Below the pieces are notes generated by a model. It was not told the DNA's origin. It made no database searches and was given only the letters and a program-made list of their open reading frames with translations. Positions 14,809-24,901 of a DNA stretch of 33,084 bases are shown here, piece by piece. The stretch covers positions 12,311 to 45,394 of the forward strand of contig JAHEAR010000027.1 of the NCBI GenBank assembly GCA_024642665.1, written 5' to 3'. Source of the stretch: Bacteroidota bacterium (GTDB lineage: Bacteria > Bacteroidota > Bacteroidia > Chitinophagales > Saprospiraceae). Made by a program: the position numbers and the translations under genes. Every line of letters begins with the position of its first letter. Positions within the stretch are counted from its first letter, which is position 1.

Positions 14809-17800
14809 ATGCAAAGGATGATTCTATTTGTGGCTTTCCTTTTATTGGGGATGCAAGCCAATTCACAGACGGAGGCCAGGCTTCTCCGATTTCCAACAGT
14901 CTCTTCAGATGCTGTTGTCTTTTCATATGCCGGCAACTTATACACGGTAGCTCGCACCGGAGGTACTGCCCGAAAGATTACTTCTGCGGCAGGGAATGAA
15001 ATTTTTGCAAAATTTTCCCCTGATGGTAAGACGATTGCCTTTACCGGGCAGTATGATGGCAATACAGAGGTGTACAAGATGCCAGCCGGAGGTGGGGTGC
15101 CGGTACGACTGACGTATTCAGCAACCCTTGGACGCGATGATCTCGGAGATCGCATGGGCCCTAACAATATCGTGATGGCCTGGAAAAATGATAACTCCGG
15201 TGTAGTATATCGCAGTCGCAAGACATCCTTCAATTCTTTTAAAGGGCAGCTTTATTTCGCTGATACAGATGGTGGTTTATCTACTCAATTACCTTTTTCG
15301 GTAGCCGGTTGGTGCTCTTACTCCCCGGATAATTCAAAACTGGCGATGAATCAGATTTTTAGAGAGTTCAGAACATGGAAGTACTACAGAGGAGGAATGG
15401 CAGATGATATCTGGATTTATGATTTTGCTTCCGGGCAAATGGAGAATATCACCAACCATCCGGCACAGGACATCATGCCTATGTGGGCCGGCGATAAAAT
15501 TTATTTCTGCAGCGACCGTGATAGGATCATGAACTTGTTTGCTTATGATTTGAAAACAAAACAGGTCACGAAGGTCACCAACTACACAGAGTATGATGTC
15601 AAATTCCCATCCCTTGGTACGGATGCCATCGCGTATGAGAATGGTGGATATATCTATCTGTATGATTTAAAAACAGGAAAGTCCAATAAAGTTTCCATCA
15701 CCATTGCCGATGATATGGTGTCCGGCAGAAACGAAATGGTCGATGCTTCAAAATATATTGAACCGGGCGATTACGATTTAGGGCCTGATGGCAACCGAAT
15801 TACAATGACAGCGCGGGGTGATATATGGACCATACCTGCGGAAGAAGGAATTACACGCAACCTGTCAAAGACACCAGGCGTGCATGAGCGCTCCGTCACC
15901 TGGTCACCAGATGGAAAATATCTTGCGTTCATCAGTGATGCAACAGGGGACGATGAAATCTATATTCAAAAACAAGATGGTAGCGAAGCACCGGTGCAAC
16001 TCACGAAAGGTGCGGATACTTATAAATTCTTCCTTTTGTGGTCACCTGATAGTAAAAAACTGGCATGGTCAGATAAGAAGTTACGCCTCCAGTATGTTGA
16101 CATTTCATCTAAGAAGGTAACGCTGGTGGATCAGGCGAAAGCCTGGGAACACCGTCAGGCAAATTGGTCACCGGATAGTCGATGGATTGCATTTACAAAA
16201 TCTGATGATGATTTCCGTAGCAAAGTCTTTTTGTACAGTCTGGAAAGTGGAAAATCTACACAGGCAACGGACAATTGGTATGAAGCTTCAGGCGCTTCAT
16301 TTAGCCCTGATGGAAAATATTTGTTTTTTGTTTCTGACCGGGATTTTAGCCCGACATATTCTAGTGTGGAATGGAACCACAGTTATGCAGATATGTCGAA
16401 GGTATATTTCCTGACGCTGGCCAAAGCCACCAAGTCTCCGTTTGCACCAAAGAATGATGAAGTAAAAATTAAAGCTGACGAAACAAAAGATACCGCTGAA
16501 AGCGATACTGCCGCTAAGAGTAAAAAAGACAAGAATGATAAGCCTGCTGCAAAAGAAATGAAGAAAGATTCTTCTGCTGAGGTTACCGTGATAGATTTGG
16601 ACGGTATCATGGACAGAGTAGTGGCTTTACCAGTTTCAGCAGGAAATTACTATGGGTTGACCGCGGTTGAAAATGCGGTGTATTATATTTCCAGCTCCAC
16701 CAGTTCACCACGGGGCACACTGATGCGATATGATATGGAGAAGGAAAAGGAAGTCAGCATTGGTGAATACAGAAGCTATATCATCTCAGCCGATCATAAA
16801 AAAATGTTGTTGGTGAAAGGCAGAGAATTTGCCATTGTGGATTTACCAAAAGACAAAGCAAAGTTTGAGGATCAGATCAATTTGTCAGAGATGAAGCTGG
16901 TGGTGGACCGCAAGAAAGAGTGGGAACAGATATACAATGAATCCTGGCGACAGATGCGTGATTTCTTTTATGATCCGGGTATGCATGGGGTAGATTGGCC
17001 GGCGATGCAAAAGAAGTATGCAGCGCTACTGCCTTATGTAAATTGCAGACTTGATCTGACCTACATTATAGGCGAGTTGATTGGGGAATTAAATATTGGC
17101 CATGCCTACGTCGGGGATGGTGATGTTGAAACTACAGAAAGGATACCGCTTGGCTTGTTAGGCGCGCAATTAAGTCGCGATGCCTCAGGGTATGTCAGGA
17201 TCGATAAGATTATGAAAGGCGAAAACTGGGATTCATCGACCAGGTCCCCATTGACCGAAGTGGGTGTTGAGGTGAATGAAGGTGATTTTATTGTTGCCAT
17301 CAATGGCGTGTATACCAATACCGTTGATGACTATAATGAATTGCTTGTCAATACAGCCGGCAAAACGGTTGAATTAACCATCAATAGCAAAGCAGATATC
17401 GCCGGTAGTCATAAAACATTGGTAATTCCGACAGGGGATGAATCCAATTTATATTACCTGGAGTGGGTCAGAAAAAACGTGGCGTATGTCAACGAAAAGA
17501 CCAACGGTCAGATTGGTTATATCCATATTCCTGACATGGGATCCGGAGGATTAAATGAGTTTATCAAGTATTATTATCCACAGATTCATAAGAAGGGATT
17601 GATCATTGATGATCGAGGTAATGGGGGAGGAAATGTTTCTCCTCAGATTGCTGAGCGATTGAGTCGTACCCCGGTATTTTTTGATATGCCAAGAAATGTT
17701 ACCGTTCCAAATACAGATCCCGGTTCTGCATATGGTCCTAAAGTATTGCTGATGGATCAGTATTCTGCTTCTGATGGTGATATTTTCCCATATCGATTTC

Positions 17801-18111
17801 AGAAGATGAAACTTGGAAAAACAATTGGAAGACGGTCATGGGGTGGAGTAGTCGGTATACGTGGATCACTGCCATTTATTGATGGCGGATCACTGCGACG
17901 TCCTGAATTTGCAAATTATGATCTGGAAGGTAACTCCTGGCCAATTGAAGGGCATGGTGTTGATCCGGATATAGAAGTGTACAATAGCCCTGCGGATGAA
18001 TTTAAAGGAATTGATAAACAATTGGATAAAGCCATTGAGGTAATTCTCGAAGACTTGAAATCAAGCAAAGAAATTCCTGCACCACCAACTTATCCTAAAA
18101 AGAATAAGTAA
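14809..18111 (+). CDS. Tricorn-like protease: beta-propellers, PDZ and S41 core
   Basis: This 1100-residue protein has a signal peptide (MQRMILFVAFLLLGMQANSQ), so it acts in the periplasm or outside the cell, unlike archaeal tricorn. WD40/PD40 blades (SPDGKTIAFTG, WSPDGKYLAFISD, FSPDGKYLFFVSD) fill about 25-540. A Lys/Asp/Ala-rich low-complexity insert lies at about 550-590, followed by the tricorn C1 region, a PDZ-like domain (about 775-880) and an S41 core. Catalytic candidates agree with tricorn: His765 in NIGHAYVG, the oxyanion segment DDRGNGGGN at 934-942 and nucleophile Ser988 in YSASDGD. These proteins degrade oligopeptides in archaea; a peptide-scavenging role here is inference. It is about as long as tricorn itself and ends at a shared bidirectional terminator. 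Confidence 0.92.
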   Translation: MQRMILFVAFLLLGMQANSQTEARLLRFPTVSSDAVVFSYAGNLYTVARTGGTARKITSAAGNEIFAKFSPDGKTIAFTGQYDGNTEVYKMPAGGGVPVRLTYSATLGRDDLGDRMGPNNIVMAWKNDNSGVVYRSRKTSFNSFKGQLYFADTDGGLSTQLPFSVAGWCSYSPDNSKLAMNQIFREFRTWKYYRGGMADDIWIYDFASGQMENITNHPAQDIMPMWAGDKIYFCSDRDRIMNLFAYDLKTKQVTKVTNYTEYDVKFPSLGTDAIAYENGGYIYLYDLKTGKSNKVSITIADDMVSGRNEMVDASKYIEPGDYDLGPDGNRITMTARGDIWTIPAEEGITRNLSKTPGVHERSVTWSPDGKYLAFISDATGDDEIYIQKQDGSEAPVQLTKGADTYKFFLLWSPDSKKLAWSDKKLRLQYVDISSKKVTLVDQAKAWEHRQANWSPDSRWIAFTKSDDDFRSKVFLYSLESGKSTQATDNWYEASGASFSPDGKYLFFVSDRDFSPTYSSVEWNHSYADMSKVYFLTLAKATKSPFAPKNDEVKIKADETKDTAESDTAAKSKKDKNDKPAAKEMKKDSSAEVTVIDLDGIMDRVVALPVSAGNYYGLTAVENAVYYISSSTSSPRGTLMRYDMEKEKEVSIGEYRSYIISADHKKMLLVKGREFAIVDLPKDKAKFEDQINLSEMKLVVDRKKEWEQIYNESWRQMRDFFYDPGMHGVDWPAMQKKYAALLPYVNCRLDLTYIIGELIGELNIGHAYVGDGDVETTERIPLGLLGAQLSRDASGYVRIDKIMKGENWDSSTRSPLTEVGVEVNEGDFIVAINGVYTNTVDDYNELLVNTAGKTVELTINSKADIAGSHKTLVIPTGDESNLYYLEWVRKNVAYVNEKTNGQIGYIHIPDMGSGGLNEFIKYYYPQIHKKGLIIDDRGNGGGNVSPQIAERLSRTPVFFDMPRNVTVPNTDPGSAYGPKVLLMDQYSASDGDIFPYRFQKMKLGKTIGRRSWGGVVGIRGSLPFIDGGSLRRPEFANYDLEGNSWPIEGHGVDPDIEVYNSPADEFKGIDKQLDKAIEVILEDLKSSKEIPAPPTYPKKNK

Positions 18112-18130
18112 GTGTAAGGCCTAAATAAAT

Positions 18131-18165
18131 AAAAAAGGCGACTTCATTTTGAAGTCGCCTTTTTT
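18131..18165. terminator. Bidirectional terminator between tricorn-like and SprB-repeat genes
   Basis: A perfect 15-bp stem pairs AAAAAAGGCGACTTC (18131-18145) with its complement (18151-18165) around the loop ATTTT. The A-run and T-run at the two ends serve as U-tracts for both converging genes. Confidence 0.95.
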
Positions 18166-18168
18166 ATT

Positions 18169-20571
18169 TTACCGAATGACCATCAGGCGATGAACAAAAT
18201 ATTTTTCGCCCGAATTGCATTTCAGATAATAAATACCGGAAGCGTAGGAAGAAATATCAATCGTGTTGACGGCATTCCAGTAAGCTATTTTTCGGCCATC
18301 AGGGTTGATAAGTTCAACATGAAAGTCATCTAAACGTTCAGCAGATTGAATATAGACTTTATTTAAAGCAGGGTTGGGATAAATGTGTATATCAAGGTTG
18401 TAAGGAGAGGAAGTGCCAACCGTTTCATTGAGGACCTCTGCTGTAATCATGAGCATACAACCATGTGCATCTGTAACTTTAACAGTATAAATACCGGGCT
18501 CTAAATTTGTAATGTCCTTCTCTGTACTGGTGTACCCATTTGGTCCGGTCCACAAATACGTATACGGAGAAGTTCCTCCTGAGGCACTTATAAAAACAGC
18601 CCCCGAGGTCGTATCGGTGACATGAATGACTTCACTAACAAATAGCAATAGCAGGCTGGGTGCATTAAGAAACTTGCTACCCTCAATATCACATCCTTGC
18701 CCTGCATCGGAAATGGTTAAACTGTAATTGCCGGGACACAAATCATCAATCGAACTGGTGTTGAATCCATTGCTCCACAGAAATGTAAACGGTCCTATTC
18801 CTCCATTGATAACTGTTCCCGAAATAGACCCATCACATACGCCTGCGCAACTTATAGGTTGTGTTGTGAATAGGATTTCACCGATGCAGACAAATGCATA
18901 AATTTCAACTGATTCTTCGGCAGTACAGCCATTGCTATCGGTGACCGTGACAGTATATACGCCGGGCGCCAGATTGGTGACTAACGAATCAGTACTAAAA
19001 TTGCTCCAGGCATAGGTAAACGGACCAAAGTTGCCGGAGGGAGATGCCCATGCAGTACCGTCATTGGCATCCATGCTGCTTTCACTGGTCGCTCCGGCAT
19101 TAGCAAAGAATTCTTCCGCCTCATCAACAAAAAACGCATCCGTTACCTCACATCCTGCTGCATCCACAATCGTTACCATATAAAAACCGGTGCACAGATC
19201 AAAGACAATGTCTGTGTCATCACCTGTGCTCCATTCATATGTGTAAGGGGCGCTGCCTCCGTTGACATCAATAACTTCTATGATGCCATCGCACGAACCA
19301 TAGCAGCGGGCATCGGAAACCTGAGCGACGATTGTGAGGGCCAGGCATTCAAAAGAATTTACAATAACGCTTTGTTCCGCGGTACAACCTTCAGCATCGG
19401 TGACGGTGACGGTATAAACGCCGGGATCTAAACCAGTGATCGTAGCTGTAGTCCCGCCGGTACTCCACAAAAAACTAAAGCCACCGCTTCCACCTGTAGG
19501 ATTGGAGGTGGCTGTTCCATCATTTGCATTTTGTGAAGTCTCCCCGGTTGCGCTGGCATTAGGGTCGATGGGGTCTACATTGGTAATGTCCACACTCGCA
19601 GTACCTGAAACACCTTCATTGTCGGTCACGGTAACGGTGTAGGTGCCTTCATCCAGATTCAGAATGGTAGCAGTAGTTTCTCCGGTGCTCCATAAATAGG
19701 TAAATGGTGCAATACCACTATTCGCTAAGGCGGTTGCTTCACCATTGGGCGCGCAGAACGAGGTAGCATTTACGCTGGAAATAGTGACATCAATTTGCAT
19801 GGTAACGGAAAGTCTGTAGACGGCACCATTATCAGGTGTACCTTCAATAGTGATATCGGAAGCAAATAATTCGGGCGCATCAATATCACCTGAAAAAAAG
19901 TGAGCTTTGCTCAGATCTCCGGAGAAATCATTGATATCGGTTACGCCCATAAAAGCTCCACCTCCATCATAAAACAAGTCAGGGTTTGGAATGGAATTTT
20001 CTCCGAAGCGAAATTCTATTTGATTGCTTCCTTCATACAGCCATAGCTGAATGTTGATAAACATATCCTGCGTGCCTGATTGAAACTCATAGAAAGACCC
20101 TGCATTGTTTATTTCCACTTTTAAAATACGGCTTCCCGGATCTCCTTCTACCAGGTAACTAATGGGTGACTGCGAGGCATCGATAATCACCCCTCTGTCG
20201 ATCAGATCCGTTTCAAATGGAAAAACTACGGTTGAAACATCCGGATCTGACGTGGGTGCCATTAACAGAAATCCTGATGCACCAAACATAAGTGAAGTAA
20301 CAGCATGCCCATTGATTTCAAAGGGAAAACCGACTGGAATGGAATATTCCGGGTCATCCCAAAGTTCATCATTGTTGACCGAAATCGGATTCACCAGATC
20401 GATATAGGGCTCATTCAGGTAAGTCAATAGATAGTTAAACACGCTTAAATTTCTTGTGGGCGCATCTGTTTGCTTAAAAAATGATCCGGCCTTGTTGTCC
20501 GAATCCTGAGCGATCGCTAATGAGCTGGTGAATAAAGCGATTAGTGTAAGTATTTTAATTAGTCTCATCAT
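18169..20571 (-). CDS. T9SS-exported adhesin-like protein with six SprB-type repeats
   Basis: This 800-residue protein has a signal peptide ending AIAQ at about 19-22. An N-terminal beta-rich domain (about 40-255) contains LMFGASGFLLM and QIEFRFGENS, resembling domains found before repeats in Bacteroidota surface proteins. Six repeats of about 72 residues follow (about 262-330, 337-406, 410-480, 488-560, 563-636, 645-715). Each has the SprB signature of APFTYLWSTG followed by a LxPGxYTVTVTDxxGC ending. The C-terminus (about 728-800) is a T9SS sorting domain (IHIYPNPALNKVYI through YASGIYYLKC). SprB repeats occur in gliding adhesins of Flavobacterium, but this protein is far smaller than SprB, so gliding should not be assumed. 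Attachment or secreted scaffolding is a reasonable guess. Confidence 0.9.
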   Translation of the reverse strand: MMRLIKILTLIALFTSSLAIAQDSDNKAGSFFKQTDAPTRNLSVFNYLLTYLNEPYIDLVNPISVNNDELWDDPEYSIPVGFPFEINGHAVTSLMFGASGFLLMAPTSDPDVSTVVFPFETDLIDRGVIIDASQSPISYLVEGDPGSRILKVEINNAGSFYEFQSGTQDMFINIQLWLYEGSNQIEFRFGENSIPNPDLFYDGGGAFMGVTDINDFSGDLSKAHFFSGDIDAPELFASDITIEGTPDNGAVYRLSVTMQIDVTISSVNATSFCAPNGEATALANSGIAPFTYLWSTGETTATILNLDEGTYTVTVTDNEGVSGTASVDITNVDPIDPNASATGETSQNANDGTATSNPTGGSGGFSFLWSTGGTTATITGLDPGVYTVTVTDAEGCTAEQSVIVNSFECLALTIVAQVSDARCYGSCDGIIEVIDVNGGSAPYTYEWSTGDDTDIVFDLCTGFYMVTIVDAAGCEVTDAFFVDEAEEFFANAGATSESSMDANDGTAWASPSGNFGPFTYAWSNFSTDSLVTNLAPGVYTVTVTDSNGCTAEESVEIYAFVCIGEILFTTQPISCAGVCDGSISGTVINGGIGPFTFLWSNGFNTSSIDDLCPGNYSLTISDAGQGCDIEGSKFLNAPSLLLLFVSEVIHVTDTTSGAVFISASGGTSPYTYLWTGPNGYTSTEKDITNLEPGIYTVKVTDAHGCMLMITAEVLNETVGTSSPYNLDIHIYPNPALNKVYIQSAERLDDFHVELINPDGRKIAYWNAVNTIDISSYASGIYYLKCNSGEKYFVHRLMVIR

Positions 20572-20745
20572 GCATTTATTTAGTTAAAATCGATTAGGTT
20601 CTGCTTAACAAGTTAAGGCAATAAAATATTTATTCCGTCTGAAGCATCAGGCAAAAGACGGATAAATAATTCTCCAGAGGAAAGACGAAAAGGGGTGGTG
20701 ATGTCAGTAGGGACTACTAGATAACCTCTAATGTAAACAATTATA

Positions 20746-21663
20746 TTATTTCTGAGCTTGTAAACTGCGAGCGTATAGTTGTTTTTGCAGTGCGCTGTTA
20801 ACGATGTAAACCCCTAGCAAGGTTATGACCGAGCCAATCATAATAAGCATGGTAAGCGGTTCGCCAATAAATAAGGCCCCGGTGATAGCTGCTACAATCG
20901 GATTGATATAGGCATATATAGACACGAGACTTGTTGGCAGGCGTTGTAAGGCATAGAGATAGGCCAGGAAGGCAATAATAGAACTAATGAGGGTTAGGAA
21001 TAATATCACCAGCCAGGCATAAGTGGGGATTTCGTGCAGTGGAACAGTATGGCCTGTAGCCGTTGCCACAATGCTTAAAAAACAACCTGCAATCAACATC
21101 TGCCAACCGATGCTAAAGTAGGGATTGTAATTCAGTGCAAAATCTCTGGTGTATATGGTCCCGAATGCCCAGGATACGGAGGAAATTAAACCTAGTAAGA
21201 TCCCTCCTAAAAAGCTATAGTCAAAGGCTAATTGAAGGTGCTGATAAAATACAACACAGACGCCTGCAAACCCAATGAATAGCCCTACCCAGGTCAATGG
21301 CGGTAATTTTGTTTTTCCCCTGAGGGTGATGATCAGGACAAGCCATAAAGGAAATATAGCACCAATGATAGCTCCTAATCCTGCCGTAGTAAATTTCACG
21401 CCTAAAGTTGAAAGACCCTGGCTGATGATAAAATTTAATACCGATAAAAAAAGGATCATTATCCATTCTTTTTTATTGGGAATTTTTTCTTTTTTAAAAA
21501 TAAAATAGCCTACGAAGATTAATCCGGCGATGAGTTGACGGATGCCGACCATTTGAAACGACGGAACATACTTTACTGCCTCCTTTGTGCATACCCAGGA
21601 GATTCCCCAGACAAAGCAAACAATAATCAATGCGATATATGCTTTTTGATTAGGCGCTTTCAA
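20746..21663 (-). CDS. EamA/DMT superfamily transporter
   Basis: This 305-residue protein has ten predicted membrane helices in two homologous five-helix halves (about 5-142 and 150-290), the normal EamA (drug/metabolite transporter) form. The first helix contains FVWGISWVCTKEAV and the second half SSVSWAFGTIYTRD, both family-typical. Substrates in this family range from amino acids to metabolites and cannot be inferred. The start is TTG at 21663: no ATG exists between it and the upstream in-frame stop at 21706-21708, and the next internal Met would delete helix 1. It lies 83 bp downstream of the YdjM-like gene on the same strand. Confidence 0.88.
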   Translation of the reverse strand: MKAPNQKAYIALIIVCFVWGISWVCTKEAVKYVPSFQMVGIRQLIAGLIFVGYFIFKKEKIPNKKEWIMILFLSVLNFIISQGLSTLGVKFTTAGLGAIIGAIFPLWLVLIITLRGKTKLPPLTWVGLFIGFAGVCVVFYQHLQLAFDYSFLGGILLGLISSVSWAFGTIYTRDFALNYNPYFSIGWQMLIAGCFLSIVATATGHTVPLHEIPTYAWLVILFLTLISSIIAFLAYLYALQRLPTSLVSIYAYINPIVAAITGALFIGEPLTMLIMIGSVITLLGVYIVNSALQKQLYARSLQAQK

Positions 21664-21746
21664 GGCAAGACCATTTAGTGAAAGCAGTGGAATATGCGGA
21701 TCTGATCAAAACTTGAAATTTATCCATAAAAGTCTTTGGGAAATAA

Positions 21747-22961
21747 TTAATACCCTTTAATGCGATGTATGAGTTGTCCAAACATTTTATTCATATCCTT
21801 CGGTGGTTCACGGGATTCTAAAAAATTTGGTTTCCCATTTTTATCAATGACTTTAAAATTAAAAATCAAATCCTTTGGCCCCGTTATTGTATCCGTAAAG
21901 CCGCCGTATCTCAGATCTGAAAGGTAAGCCATGGAATCCGTCACGAAGGTACCGAGGTAGCCATTAGAGAACCATTTCAATGTCCGGTAATCTTTATTTT
22001 GAGCCCAAATTTGCTCCAAAGAGTCATTCTTAGGCAGGGTATTTAGAAAATCAAGATTGGGATCGCGGTCAAAGATGGAATAGCGCCCGGCATAAAAATT
22101 GTTTTCATCTTCTGCTACACAGGACCATAAAAAGTTATTTAATAGAGTAGGTCCTGCACTACTTCTGGTGGCCTTAATATTTCGGTGGAGAAGGGCTTGA
22201 TCAAATACATGATCCACGTGAAATTTGTTGGCAATGGTGAGTAACATATAAAAGCTGCTGATCCCCAGGCCAAGATTTTTATACAAGGTCCTCCTGGAGG
22301 TATTTCGTCTGGTACCGGCGACCAGGATCATAAACAACAGAAATGGCAGGGTATAGAAAGGATCGACTACCGAGATATTGTTAAAAGCCACTCGATAAGA
22401 AGAAAACGGCTGAAAAATCTGGGTACCGAAAGCGGTAAAGCAATCAAGTAGCCAATGTGTGGCAAGCGCAAGAAAAAAGAGCCAGTACCATTCTTTATAA
22501 TTCGCTTTTGGCATTTCTAAATCCCTGATCACATAGTATCTGTATAACCTATATATCAGATAGACAAAAAGTGCGCCGGAGACCACCAGAAACCACCATA
22601 AAGGGTGATCGCCTTGCCTGAACAGATAGTTTAATCCAAAGGTCAGGGCAGACAACAAAACAACATTGATAAATACAACGGCTGTTTTGTAGTACCAGGT
22701 TTTGTGGAATCCGGTATCATATAATCTGTAGACGAGCCATCCGAATAAAAACGGAGCTAACACAGAGAAAAATATGGAATGAGAGATACTGCGATGAAAA
22801 GCAAGTGCTTCAATATCTCCCAAAAAGGAGTTTGCGATGATATCCAGATCAGGTATGGTGCCGCCGATGGCTCCCCAAACGAGTGCCCTGTTACCTATTT
22901 TTCGTCCAAGGGCTACTTCGCCTACGGCTGCACCCAGGATGATCTGCGTCAAAGAATCCAT
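21747..22961 (-). CDS. YdjM/DUF457-type membrane-bound metal-dependent hydrolase
   Basis: This 404-residue protein starts from the ATG at 22961, giving the family-typical opening MDSLTQIILGAAVGE; a TTG three codons upstream is not needed. Metal-ligand candidates are GGTIPDLD (33-40), the HRSISHS motif (56-62) and a later HWLLDCFTAFGTQ. The N-terminal 220 residues hold several membrane helices. The C-terminal 150-170 residues are soluble, a longer tail than in Escherichia coli YdjM. The family was called LexA-regulated/LexA-binding inner-membrane hydrolase; its substrate is still unknown, with a phospholipid-related role often suggested. It is probably cotranscribed with the EamA gene. Confidence 0.85.
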   Translation of the reverse strand: MDSLTQIILGAAVGEVALGRKIGNRALVWGAIGGTIPDLDIIANSFLGDIEALAFHRSISHSIFFSVLAPFLFGWLVYRLYDTGFHKTWYYKTAVVFINVVLLSALTFGLNYLFRQGDHPLWWFLVVSGALFVYLIYRLYRYYVIRDLEMPKANYKEWYWLFFLALATHWLLDCFTAFGTQIFQPFSSYRVAFNNISVVDPFYTLPFLLFMILVAGTRRNTSRRTLYKNLGLGISSFYMLLTIANKFHVDHVFDQALLHRNIKATRSSAGPTLLNNFLWSCVAEDENNFYAGRYSIFDRDPNLDFLNTLPKNDSLEQIWAQNKDYRTLKWFSNGYLGTFVTDSMAYLSDLRYGGFTDTITGPKDLIFNFKVIDKNGKPNFLESREPPKDMNKMFGQLIHRIKGY

Positions 22962-23103
22962 GCGGCGCAAAGGTAAGTTTAGTTAGGGCAAAATCTGACT
23001 ATGTTTCGTTTTGGGCAGAGAATCTTTATTTTGCAGCGTTTTAGACCTGATCTGTATCATAAATGAACAAGTGGTCCGTTATTCGATAACACAATAGTAT
23101 AGT

Positions 23104-23631
23104 ATGCGCATTATCTTCTTTCTTATTTGTACTGCTCCATCCTGGCTGTTCGCCCAACAAGATCTTCCATGGAAGAGTTTCACTTTTGGCGAGCCGGGTC
23201 TTTCATTATTGATCCCAGGAGAAGTCTCCGCACAAAACAATACACTTCCGCCTGATGCCAAAGCTTTTGTCGAAACCTATGAAGCTTTTTATCATCGGAA
23301 TTCAGCAAACGGAGTGGTGATAACCATGATGCATGCCCATTATAATGATGATACAGAGGCCAATAAGCTTGGCGCTACAGAAGGCACCAACAATCAATGG
23401 GAAGCGACCGGGTCAAGGGTCGTCATTCTCAGTACTACCGAAAATCCAATAGACAGTAAATCGGCCGTGCAGCAGCGTGGACTTTTAATGAATGGAGGCA
23501 GGGAATATGATTTTATGGATGTCGTAGTGGTTGATGAATCCCTCATCTGGCAGGTGATTGTGATGATTCCGTCAGATGACAAATCCTTACAGCCTGTGCT
23601 CCGAAAAATTGTTGACTCCATCAGTTTCTAA
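23104..23631 (+). CDS. Small secreted protein of unknown function
   Basis: This 175-residue protein has a clear signal peptide (MRIIFFLICTAPSWLFAQQ, cleavage after FAQ). The mature part is about 155 residues of alternating strands with one Cys-free core. It begins PWKSFTFGEPGLSLLIPGE and ends MIPSDDKSLQPVLRKIVDSISF. The F-x-G-LSLLIPGE opening followed by a closing helix resembles small periplasmic proteins that begin with a 'fsv.fP' strand, but I cannot name a family. The gene stands alone on the plus strand and shares a terminator with the OmpA lipoprotein gene. Confidence 0.75.
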   Translation: MRIIFFLICTAPSWLFAQQDLPWKSFTFGEPGLSLLIPGEVSAQNNTLPPDAKAFVETYEAFYHRNSANGVVITMMHAHYNDDTEANKLGATEGTNNQWEATGSRVVILSTTENPIDSKSAVQQRGLLMNGGREYDFMDVVVVDESLIWQVIVMIPSDDKSLQPVLRKIVDSISF

Positions 23632-23639
23632 GTCATGAC

Positions 23640-23684
23640 AAAAAAAGAAGCCCGTTTCGATCATCGAAACGGGCTTCTTTTTTT
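23640..23684. terminator. Bidirectional terminator, 21-bp perfect stem
   Basis: The arms at 23640-23660 and 23664-23684 are perfectly complementary around the tri-nucleotide loop TCA, with seven A at one end and seven T at the other. It lies between the converging secreted-protein and OmpA genes and can serve both. Confidence 0.95.
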
Positions 23685-23720
23685 GACTTTTATAAGCTTT
23701 CCATGAAAGCTAGACAAGAC

Positions 23721-24632
23721 TTATTCGCCTTTACCATCTTTTACTAAATCCGGATTGAGCAGATCATAGAATTGATCAAGCTTTGGCAGGATGATGATTC
23801 TGGTTCTTCTGTTCGTAGATCGGCCTTCTTTTGTATCGTTAGAAGCCAGTGTATTGTACTCGCCTCGTCCGGCTGCGATTAAGCGATTAGGATCGATTTT
23901 GTAATTCTTCTGAAGAATACGAACAACCGCTGTTGCTCGCTTAACACTAAGATCCCAGTTATCTTTCACACAAGCGCTATTAATAGGCACATTGTCTGTG
24001 TAGCCTTCCACCATAACCTCAAGATCAGGGCGCTCTTCGATGATCGTGGCAATTTTTCCAAGTACATCATTGGCTTTTGAAGTAAGATCTGAACTTCCTG
24101 ACTGAAACAACATTTTATCAGAAAGATTGATCATCACGACTGTTTTGTCTACCTTGATTTCAATGTCCTTATCTTCAATACCGTCTTTGAGCTGAACCTT
24201 TAGGTTGGCAGAAAGGGCAAGATTGATACTGTCAGCCTTTGTCTTAGCAGCTTGCAGCAGATGAATATACTTGTCCTTTTGGGCCAGTTGATCCAATGTT
24301 CTGGTCATGTTTTCATTTGCGCCTTTAGACATTACCGTCAGGTCACCCACCTGAGAAAGTTGCAGATCTCTTTGTGTCTTACAGTCAGCCAATTGAGCTC
24401 TGAAGTCAGCCAATTGTTCTTCACGAAGGGATTTCTCTGCTCGTAGGGCATTCAGATCTGTGCTGCAGGCTTGAAGTTTTGAATTTGCCTCCTTCAATGA
24501 TTCCTCACTTTGGGCAAGCTGACTTGTACAAGAGTCCATATCGGACTGTAATGCATTGAATTTTTTATTGCTCACGCAGGAAGTCAGAATGAGCATGGAA
24601 AAAGCTAAAATGCTGAAATACGTTCTGTTCAT
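23721..24632 (-). CDS. OmpA-family peptidoglycan-binding lipoprotein
   Basis: From the ATG at 24632 the protein has 303 residues and begins with a lipoprotein signal whose lipobox LTSC places Cys19 at the mature N-terminus. The open frame extends to 24752, but the extra 40 residues would bury that signal. Residues about 25-135 are a coiled-coil-prone, Gln/Ala/Leu-rich region. A C-terminal OmpA domain (about 165-285) carries MLFQSGSSDL, the TDN peptidoglycan-contact motif near 212-214 and NRRTRI near 274-279. It likely tethers the outer membrane to the cell wall. Four Cys besides the lipid Cys in the coiled-coil region and domain are unusual for a tether but not diagnostic. It is monocistronic, with its own strong terminator. 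Confidence 0.92.
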   Translation of the reverse strand: MNRTYFSILAFSMLILTSCVSNKKFNALQSDMDSCTSQLAQSEESLKEANSKLQACSTDLNALRAEKSLREEQLADFRAQLADCKTQRDLQLSQVGDLTVMSKGANENMTRTLDQLAQKDKYIHLLQAAKTKADSINLALSANLKVQLKDGIEDKDIEIKVDKTVVMINLSDKMLFQSGSSDLTSKANDVLGKIATIIEERPDLEVMVEGYTDNVPINSACVKDNWDLSVKRATAVVRILQKNYKIDPNRLIAAGRGEYNTLASNDTKEGRSTNRRTRIIILPKLDQFYDLLNPDLVKDGKGE

Positions 24633-24901
24633 TAATGAATTTTTTAGGTTAGAAATTTTTATCAAATTGCGTCCTTCATGGCCTATGGGTAATGAATGGT
24701 CTCCAAAAGGTTCCAAAGATTGCCGCAAATTTACAAGTATCTGTTCATCCATACATCTTATTAATGTGAAAATTTGGTTAAAAGAGTCCTTTAATCATTT
24801 AATAAAGGGTGTAAATCACCTGAAACGCATCTTTTGATGGTTTGAAAAGCGAAGAAGTAGTAAAAACCCTAAAAGGGGTCAATAACTTTTAAGTACCCGG
24901 A

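Noticed and set aside
18169-20571. Gliding adhesin SprB
   Set aside because: SprB-type repeats are present, but the protein is 800 residues against several thousand for SprB, and no gliding genes are nearby.
24633-24752. N-terminal extension of the OmpA lipoprotein
   Set aside because: Adding these 40 codons would bury the LTSC lipobox that makes biological sense from the ATG at 24632.
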